DNA of 64,000 nt, taken from positions 35,577,201-35,641,200 of the forward strand of contig OW799235.1 of assembly GCA_941918925.1 (NCBI GenBank), read 5' to 3'. The notes under the pieces were generated by a model that was given only the letters and a program-made list of their open reading frames with translations, was not told where the DNA came from and made no database searches. Shown piece after piece: positions 56,400 to 64,000 of this stretch. Every line of letters starts with the position of its first letter. Position 1 is the first letter of the stretch. This DNA is from Phyto melanocephala (taxonomy: Eukaryota > Arthropoda > Insecta > Diptera > Rhinophoridae). The position numbers and the translations under genes were made by a program.

Positions 56400-58309
56400 T
56401 TAAGGTTTAGGGCAACTCAAAGTTGACTTCAGTTTGTAGAGTAGTATAATTGACTTCCGCGTGCGAAATGTGAAATGAAAAAAAACTGTACAAACATTTT
56501 CTGAGTAACAATAAGAATTTCTACCTAGAATCTGCTAGTTTTGTTATTTATTTTTAACCTTAAAGCTTGTCAACCCTACGAAATAAAATGGCCTTTACTT
56601 GTGTTATGCACTGTACAAATATTCATTTGTCTTTGTACACTGTTGTCATTAATTAATATTTATAAGTTTCTTAATTTCTGTAATTACTGTTTGTAGTTGT
56701 TCTAAAAGTTTGACAAAAATTATTGTCATTATCATTAGTTTTACAGAATGTCTCTATGTCTTTCCGTCTGTATATCTTACTAAACTTTTCTTTTTGTTGT
56801 ACTTTTTTCAATTTAAGCATATTCTCTCACTATCTTATCACTGACATTGACTAAAAGCTTTCATAAACTACTTCCTCCTAGTATTGTTTTTTTTTTTTAC
56901 ACAATACATAATTACAATTTGTTTGATATTTTTCTTAAAAAAAATGTAATAATGCAACTAAAAGTTTATTACAATTTTACAAATGGATTTTAATTTTCAT
57001 AGCAGAAAACATGTGATTTATTTTCTACAATCATTTATAATGACTTTGTTGGTTGTCTAGTTGTTTAGGAATTATTTAAAACTGTTATTTCAATTTTCAA
57101 TATTGTGTTCTTCGTTTTTCACCATCAACAGATAACTAAACTTTTTTTTTTTTGTTATTCATGCCTGTTCTATATTTCGAGCGGAATAAAATTGTTTGGA
57201 ATTGTCAATACTAGTAACAACAGTGGAAAACATAATAGTTGAAACTTATATTGGTTTTTCGGATTTTATTTTTTAATGTGTGTTTCTCTTATATTATTTT
57301 TTGATCAGTGGTGCAAAATGCTATAAATAAAAATTTTTCGTCTAATATATTTTTATTAACCTTGTAACTATTTAACGAATTTGTCGAAAAAAAAAACACC
57401 TAAATAAAAATTTGGTTGGAAATTTCGTTAAATGTACAATTCTTATAATTATTTCCATATGAATAAAGAAATCTTTTGTTAATATTAAATTAGTAAAAAT
57501 TTTATAAAATATATTGTAAAAATACATATTTCTTTGCAAAAAAAAAAAATGAAAACAAATTAGTCCTTAATTGTTTTATAAATTGCCAGAAAGGTTTTAT
57601 ATATAACAACTGGCAAGTAACAGCTGTCATTTTCTTTTTCAAATTAGTTATTATCTGGCAAACCGTTTAATGTTAATGTTGCTTGTTTACAAAGCATTTC
57701 AAAATTCTTTTTTTAACCATAAGCGAACATAAATACATAAAATTATTCTATACAAAAGAATTATAGAAAAATTAAATATGAACAAATTTTTTAAGTATGT
57801 ATTTTATTTTCTTCACTCTTTGGCAACACTGCTTTCGATTCATTCTGTGTTATCATTTCCATAATCATTGTTTACCTTTATTATTCTTGGAAAATTTTTT
57901 TATAACACTACTTAGCTGTAATATTTTATTAAAAGTACAAAAAAAAATATTTGAAATATTATCAGTTTATTAACGAAACATATGGTGTGTGTTACGCTTA
58001 AATAACAGCGATAATGATTTCGTAAACAGACAGACAGACGTGCAATGAGGTTTCTAATCTTATTACATGTGCCTTTAAAGTTAGTGGGGTTACACAGTTT
58101 TGTATGTGGGTTAAACAAAGCTTATATAAACTTTGTTTGTTTTTTTTTGGTAACTGAAAGATAGAAGCGGGCGAGTGATATCTAGAAAGTTATTTTAAAT
58201 TTTTATTTAATATTTGTTTACATAAAACAGTTTGCATAATAAATTAATAATTTACATAATAAATTTTTTTATTTTTATATTGTTGTATCTAATTGTTACT
58301 TTTTTTTAT
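56400..58309. other. AT-rich stretch without a supported gene
   Basis: No TIR pair or exon is supported over this 1.9 kb. A minus-strand ORF at 57912-58118 has no recognisable content. Confidence 0.4.
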
Positions 58310-58424
58310 CTTGTGATACTCTTCACACAAGAGAGTGTAAAAGGGTATATACATACTTACATATAAGTTTGTAATTTCGTTTGTGATTTGTATAGTATTT
58401 ATTATTAGCAAATCTAAAATGTTT

Positions 58425-58791
58425 ATATCCCTGCAGATAACGCGACTGGTCCGTACACGTATGTAAAGTATACTCCGTAATGGACTAGGACTGACAAAGG
58501 TCACCCAAATGTATGGATAAAACATGGTCAATTTAACATTACGATGTCCTAGGGCTGGGCCATATAATCCATCGTAGCAGTCTCAAAACTACTCGTTGTC
58601 ATTACTCGATGGGGCACCTATACCTTTTGACAACACTATATGTAATCGTTTAAACACGAACATTTGTCGTTTAACTACAAACTCTTGTTTGAAAATGATA
58701 TGGTTCGTGACTGCATTACATATAATCATATTGCTAGTAGTCCATTTCAGCTATAATAAACCATGTAGCCCAATATTATCTACAGGGATAT
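58425..58791. mobile_element. MITE nested in INE-1-like copy
   Basis: The ends ATATCCCTGCAGATAA and, from the minus strand, ATATCCCTGTAGATAA form a 16-bp inverted repeat with one mismatch. TA-rich flanks prevent a firm duplication call. The interior has no ORF. Confidence 0.6.
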
Positions 58792-58816
58792 TCTGAATTC
58801 TTATAAATAGAGAAAT

Positions 58817-59132
58817 GTTAGGTAGGTAGGTAGGTAAGGCTGGTGCAAAGTTACTCTCACACCCTCACCCGGAGACCATTACGGTCCACTGTGACGCCTT
58901 AATATAGAAATGAAGAGAAGAATAAAAAAGGGCACTAAAAGCCGAAACCCACGACCGGTAGACACCTTTGCCAATTGGCATGTTGTGCGCTCCATATTAA
59001 TATAATATTTAGAATAGAAAGAGAATAGAAGAGAAAGAGAAGCAGACCAGTCCAGAGTCTCTGGTGGGAATCGAACCCGCAACCCCCAAACTAGCAGACC
59101 AGCACACTACTGACTAGTCCACGGGGGCACCC
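58817..59132 (-). mobile_element. tRNA-derived SINE with LINE-like downstream region
   Basis: The minus strand starts GGGTGCCCCCGTGG and has an A-box-like TGGACTAGTCAG (59121-59110) and a perfect B box GGTTCGATTCC (59077-59067), the internal pol III promoter layout of a tRNA-derived SINE head. The central part ATGGAGCGCACAACATGCCA to TTTTAGTGCCC matches the 3' UTR of the LINE at 24722-25168. The 3' tail is CCTACCTACCTACC. Direct repeats AAATAGAGAAAT (58805-58816) and AAATAGAGGAAT (59133-59144) flank it. It would depend on a LINE for mobility (known for SINEs). Confidence 0.85.
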
Positions 59133-59899
59133 AAATAGAGGAATTGATATAGCTAATTTCGTTTGACCGGTTGAGAGTTGAAATCAACTTTGCCACGGAC
59201 TCGTATGTGGTATCAATTTATCAAAAATACTATCGAGTATTTTGTTACTGAAAGTTCTTTGGTTTTAATGGGCAACCGCGTATGTTCATTTTATACGATT
59301 TTCAGTTAATAATGTCATATTGCTTGGTTCTAGATGGCCTTTACTTGGTTTTAAAAATGTCTCAAATAAGATGGACCCATTCTGATTATTTTAATGGCAT
59401 AACAACGTAACTACTATATATGTATATACAAAAATCGTTCAATACTAACACGGTTTTGTAGCTCTCCTGAAAAATTTGATTTTAAGACATACGTGGTTGC
59501 CCATAAAAACCACAGAATTTCAACCCATTATAGGCTGAGATATAAGCAAAAAAACCAAATAAACATCTGTTTTACAATTTTTGCAACTCCTGATAATTTC
59601 ACAATCTAGATCTTTTTAAAATTGTTCATTATTTTAGGAGTTATAAGCAATTAAAGTTGCTACTAACACTAACACATTGTTGATACAAATTTGCTCAACT
59701 CACAACCTGTTGTAGGAGTCGTAGGTTGTAAGAAATTTACTTCTCCATATTGAAGAAAAGCAATGATAGTACTTTCTTGCCAGCTATGATGTATGTCATT
59801 CTTTAAACATATGTAAAATTGTTGTATGTAAGTGTTGTACAAAAAATTAATGTAGAATGTAGAAATTATCAACAAAATGTGTACGACGGTATATAAAAG

Positions 59900-60524
59900 A
59901 CAAGTAACAGTGCTATATTCGGCCGTGCCGAATCTTATATACCCTTCACAACGTGTAGTCATGCAATAACAATTGTTTGTATCACCATTCATCCCATATA
60001 AAATACGTGCATACATACGTACACGTTACAATAAATGTGGCATCGAATCCCAGCTGAGCCAAAAAAATTTTATTTTATTTTATTTAATATATTATTTATA
60101 TTTTATTATTTTTTTTTATATTTTTTTTAAATTTTTTTAAAAAATTTTTTTAGAAAAAATTAAAAAAAATTTTTTTAAATTTTTTTTTAAATTTTTTTAA
60201 AATTTTTTTTTGCTCATATCTCAGAAAGTTATCTGGCGATTGTGCTGAATTTCAATAGCGATTCATTCCTGGATATTTCCAAGAGATTGATACCATATAC
60301 AGATCTGAGAAACATATAGTTGCTTCTAAAAGTTGATTTCAACCAACACACGGACAGACGGACAGACGGATAGACGGACAGACGGTCAGGGCTTAATCGA
60401 CTCCTCTATTCATAAGCTTTCAGAAAATATATACTTTATGGGGTCGGAAATGAAAATTGTAGAAATTACAAACGGAATGACAAAGCTATATATACCCTTG
60501 TGCACCACAGGTGAAGGGTATAAT
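59900..60524 (-). mobile_element. INE-1-like element, short family
   Basis: Reversed: ACAAGTAACAGTGCTATATT, perfect palindrome ATTCGGCCGTGCCGAAT, TATACCCTTCACAACG. The right end has GACAGACGG repeats, ATATACTTTATGGGGTCGGA and GAAGGGTATAATAA. It differs from 55391-56096 mainly by a deletion in the T-rich interior and in the number of GACAGACGG units. Confidence 0.85.
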
Positions 60525-60764
60525 AATGGACCATAGTTACTGCTACTGCTGTAGTGTAACAATTTTAACTCCCTTTTAAAAGATGTTTGTTGTTTTATTA
60601 TTTTCTGTTTTAAATTTGGTGTTAAAAGTTGATTAGATTTATTTTAGTGAGAAAAATAAGTCGAAATAATAGATAAAAAAATAAATTGTTAGAGTAAAGT
60701 TATATTTTTAAATATTTTTTACTGCCGAATTGGTCCTCCGCAGAACATACTAGTGTACATTATA

Positions 60765-61188
60765 AAGGGTCCGCCAAATAACAAAATATCGCCGTCCTGT
60801 TGAAACCAAATGTTGCCAATATCCTCCTCTTTAATTTTTGTGAACAAAAATTCGTTCAACATGTCCCGATAACGATCGCCATTGACTGTAACGGCCACTC
60901 CTTGCTTTTCGAAGAAAAACGGCTTAATTATGCCTCTGGACCAAAATCCGCACCCACCAAACAGTGACTCGTTTTAGGTGTATCAGCTTTTCAATGTATG
61001 TGTGCGGGTTTTCTGTGCCCCAAATGCGACAGTTTTGCTGCTTTACATACACGCCAAGATTAAAATGAGCTTCATCTGAAAAGACGATTTTTTTTGGCAA
61101 AATCGGCATCTTCTGTAAGTCGATCGCAGGCCCACTTAGCGAAGCGTATACACAACAATATTCGTTCAGCGTTAGATGGCGGACCCTT
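60765..61188 (-). mobile_element. Mariner deletion derivative ending at the second catalytic Asp
   Basis: The inverted ends AAGGGTCCGCCAAATAAC and (minus strand) AAGGGTCCGCCATCTAAC are flanked by TA (60763-60764, 61189-61190). The minus strand keeps only the middle of a transposase: EDADFAKKIVFSDEAHFNLG, VYVKQQNCRIWGTENPHTYI, KRVTVW, then PFFFEKQGVAVTVNGDRYRD and NIWFQQDG. After QQDG the sequence runs directly into the left TIR. The N-terminal HTH and the C-terminal third are both deleted, which leaves 424 bp. Confidence 0.85.
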
Positions 61189-61190
61189 TA

Positions 61191-62506
61191 ATAAAGGGCA
61201 TTGTCAGATTCGGCACGACATTACAACTATTAACAGCTGATTTTGCGTTCACACTACAAGTTTAACTTGATTGAGTTTTAACTCATAGTTTCGGTTTAAT
61301 TTCCCGTAGAAATGTATGTTTCTTGAAGTCCATTTTAATATTTTTATTATTATATTTTTGTAAAGAAAAGCTTATATCCTGTAAATGAATATTTTTAAAT
61401 TATGGAACTAATATTTGTTAATGTGTTTCACTTGTACATCTTGGTAGCACTGTTTAGGTACACCGAAAACAAGGTTGTATTTAAAAAATCTACTTGAAAC
61501 CAAATCAGAAAAGGTTTTATTAAAATGGTTTCAACAAAATTATTTTGAATGGTAAAACCAGATTTTAATGATTGGGTTTTTACGTTGAAATCAAATTTTT
61601 TATTCAAATCTTCGCTATGAAAACACTCTTACTTGTTATATTTAAAATCCGAAAATATTTAGCTCAAATATTTCTATACTCAAACAACTTTTGACCTATC
61701 GAACAAGTTTTTTAGTGCATACTTTGAATTCACTTTATTCTTTTAATTAATTCAATTTTTAATACAAAACAAGCTTTTTTGCTTAACCTTTGCCTTTAAA
61801 TACCTCACACTTTTGCAATTTAATTGATAGCACTACTCGCTATACATTTGTTGTCTTTTGTTATCGCTATTAGAAATAAAATAGAAATACAAATACAAAA
61901 CACCTTGAATAATTAGGTTTCGCTTCTCTTCTTTGCCCTTTATATTGTTATAAAGTAAAAAAAAAATATTTATTATTTTTTTAAATGGTCTGATTTTTCT
62001 TTGCTAATTTGTCATTTAATATTGTTGTATATTTTTTATATAAATACATATTAACTTTTTCAATAATTTGTACACAGAAGTAGTTCTATTTAACAAACTT
62101 TTGGTACACATTTTTAAATAGAATTTTGTCTGTATATGCTTACTATTGTGCTACATTGTACAGTTTACTTTTCAATAAAAATATGATTTAATAAAAATTT
62201 TAATATATATTAATATTTAATAAATTTTTTAAATCAACATACATACATACATAGTGTGTTTCATTTCCATTTCGAAATTGAACAATAAAAATATATGTAT
62301 TTAATATTAACATGTACATACATATATTTATTGTACATATTATTTTAATCAATGAACATAAGGCAGAATAAAATAATTTACAATTAATTTAAATAAGAAG
62401 TTCAAATAAATATTAGTTTATGTATGTATATTGTGTATTGAAATGTACTTTTCGTCTATCTACTGTTTACAACGTTAGTTTTTATTGTAACAGTTGCATC
62501 TTTATA
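61191..62506. other. AT-rich stretch without a supported gene
   Basis: A short CACTCTTACTTGTTA at about 61624 may be a remnant INE-1-like end. Short TACA runs lie near 62240. No gene is seen. Confidence 0.35.
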
Positions 62507-63430
62507 AAGGGTTATCCATTTTGCGGTTTCAACAGTAAACGTAAATAAAATACAAATAAAATATTTTTTTGATGATATTTCTTTTTTAGTATAAAATTTG
62601 AACGTTGGCATTATGTGTAAAACACTACATCATTTAAAAGACCACCACGCGAAGTGTTGCAAGCATTGATTCTTTTGAGGTAATTTTCGATCACTTTTTG
62701 ACACATATTTGGCGGTATCTCCGCCATAATTTGACGAATGTCGGGTTTTAAGTGCTCAAGAGTTAAAGGTTTATCTGCATAAACACGGTCTTTCGCGTAG
62801 CCCCACAAAAAAGTCTAATGATGTCAAATCGCACGATCTTGGTGGTTAGTTGATATAGACACGACGAGAAATTACGCGGCAAGGAAATGTCTCTTGCAAT
62901 AAAGCCATATCTACGAAGTTGTGAATGGTCAGCTGGCTTCAGTTGCTGTGTGAGCTGGACTTTATATGGATGTAGGTGTAGATCCAAATGCAAAATACGC
63001 CATAATGTGCCATAAGACAGTCCTAATTCCTGATAACGACGAGGAATCGACACATTCGGGTCTTCGGCAACACTTTCACTTACAGCACCGATATTTTCAG
63101 CGGAACGAGCGAAACGATGATGCAAAGGTCTTACAATATCTGTAACTGCTCCAGTTTCTTCAAATTTCTGAACACATTTGCCAATTGCTTGCGTAGTTGG
63201 ACGATTATGTAAACCATGATCTCCTCTTAAAGCACGATATGTGGCTGTGCCAGAATCACAATTTTTTTAGTACGTTTTGATAATTTTTATGCCTTGTGTG
63301 ATAGTTAAGCGATCCAATTTCGTCAATGTCAGACTTTCAACTAAAAAGAAAAAAATTGGTTTAACTACTTAGTTTGACAGATGTCGAATTCCAGTCCTAT
63401 ACTTTTGAAACCACGAAATAGATAACCCTT
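62507..63430 (-). mobile_element. Mariner deletion derivative lacking the catalytic centre
   Basis: The ends AAGGGTTATCCATTTTGCGG and (minus strand) AAGGGTTATCTATTTCGTGG share ~27 bp and are flanked by TA (62505-62506, 63431-63432). At 924 bp it is close in length to the derivative at 9767-10688 but lacks a different part of the transposase. Confidence 0.9.
62611..63340 (-). pseudogene. Mariner transposase with central deletion
   Basis: The minus strand shows the N-terminal part (LTLTKLDRLTITQGIKIIKT, HNRPTTQAIGKCVQKFEETG, AVTDIVRPLHHRFARSAENI, EDPNVSIPRRYQELGLSYGT, LHPYKVQLTQQLKPADHSQL). Right after RRYG it jumps to the late region (FPCRVISR, CDLTSLDFF, then RVYADKPLTLEHLKPDIRQI) and ends MCQKVIENYLKRINACNTSR, GGLLNDVVFYT at the stop near 62611. 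The first and second catalytic aspartates are deleted, and frameshifts are present. The late motif fits the DD41D type. Confidence 0.85.
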
Positions 63431-63570
63431 TATTTTTAAATATTGAGGCTTATATTCATAAAAAATAAAATATACAAAACTAAAATCTATCTTAAGAAAA
63501 TTTTGAATGAAAAATTTGAATTAAAATACATTTCAAACTCATTTTAAATCTTATAAATATGGAGGTCTAT

Positions 63571-64000
63571 AACAAGTACTATTGCTATATTCCGTAGTGC
63601 CGAATCTGATAGTTTAGCTCAGTTTTCAGATTTCATGTTATGCCATTTTCCTTATTATTTCAGACGCAATATTTGATAGTTTTGTACATACATAGTTATC
63701 TGTATTCTACTAGTCAAGCCAATTTTATTTGATGTTGATGTGGTAAAAAAAAATGTTCATCATTTTGTTTCAGACGCCATCTTTGACTTTAACTTGTTCA
63801 GTGTTTACTGTATTCCACTGGCAAATTCCTTTCGTTTGATGCTAATATTGAACTACAATACTAAATTTGACCCATATATATAAATTAATTGTACACCATT
63901 TTGTAGAGGCGGCCACCTTGTCTTAAATTCTGCTAGTCCAGCCTCTTCTTTTAATACAAATTTCGTTCCTTTCTGTTGTCCAGAAGCTGAAAAAAATCGA
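63571..64000 (-). mobile_element. INE-1-like copy running past the window end
   Basis: It starts AACAAGTACTATTGCTATAT with a degenerate hairpin (ATTCCGTAGTGCCGAAT). The body carries repeated CAGACGCCATCTTTGAC-type motifs in reverse. It is cut by the window edge at CAGAAGCTGAAAAAAATCGA, which matches the CAGCTT region of other copies. Confidence 0.7.

Larger units (their letters stand above)
58310..59660 (+). mobile_element. INE-1-like copy carrying two later insertions
   Basis: The 5' stem (ATACTCTTCACACAAGAGAG, then GTAAAAGGGTATATACATAC) starts at about 58315. After the MITE at 58425-58791 the family text TTCTGAATTCTTATAAATAG resumes, and after the SINE at 58817-59132 it goes on with GAAATCAACTTTGCCACGGA and CCCATAAAAACCACAGAATT. 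The 3' hairpin was not found, so the right limit is approximate. Confidence 0.6.

Noticed and set aside
59042..59132. Functional tRNA gene
   Set aside because: The A and B boxes are present but the acceptor stem does not close, and the unit continues into a SINE body with tail and flanking repeats.

Overview
The window looks like nuclear DNA of a higher fly, most likely a calyptrate such as a blow fly or house fly relative. The reasons are its strong AT-richness, split genes with GT/AG introns, very low coding density, and dozens of transposon remnants. The commonest repeat is an INE-1/DINE-1-like (Helentron-type) element whose 3' end (hairpin, then CTCTTACTTGTTTT) resembles that of Drosophila INE-1. 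Species and chromosome cannot be read from the sequence.

Only two host genes are supported. (1) Bases 1-1015 (+) are the 3' part of a large low-complexity Ser/Thr/Gln/Ala-rich coding exon that ends at a clean GTAAGT donor. No continuation exon could be recognised, so the remaining ~63 kb may be one long intron (inference). (2) On the opposite strand at 38303-39224 lies a compact two-exon gene for a secreted DUF1091 (DM8) protein of 255 aa, possibly nested in that intron.

Almost everything else that can be identified is mobile DNA. 1.4-3.8 kb: a three-level nest (long-TIR element > hAT > 220-bp MITE). 5.2-6.2 kb: an old INE-1-like copy. 7.6-12.3 kb: three Tc1/mariner elements, two of them carrying smaller insertions, plus a Helitron-like fragment. 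12.5-14.3 and 17.8-21.0 kb: long INE-1-like copies with 288-bp internal repeats and mariner insertions at one shared internal site. The second of these, with a further INE-1-like copy, lies inside a 4.8-kb hAT (17410-22182). 23.9-25.2 kb: LINE 3' ends. 26.1-26.6 kb: a Buster-type hAT. 27.2-33.3 kb: INE-1-like copies, a LINE reverse-transcriptase fragment and a mariner fragment. 36.3-37.6 kb: a hAT with TTCCCGGGAA palindromes and an N-terminal transposase ORF. 40-45 kb: mariner, hAT, Helitron and Tc1 remnants. 47.7-52.2 kb: INE-1-like copies and a Helitron with a 121-bp minisatellite. 52.4-55.0 kb: a pogo/Tigger-like and a Tc1-like element. 55.4-60.5 kb: INE-1-like copies, one holding a MITE and a tRNA-derived SINE. 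60.8-63.4 kb: two internally deleted mariners. The rest is AT-rich sequence in which no gene was seen.

No CRISPR array, rRNA gene, functional tRNA or prokaryotic operon was found. The most notable observations are an INE-1/mariner composite lineage with an empty-site copy in the same window, several mariner derivatives that kept their TIRs but lost different internal parts, and a SINE that shares its downstream region with a LINE 3' end.
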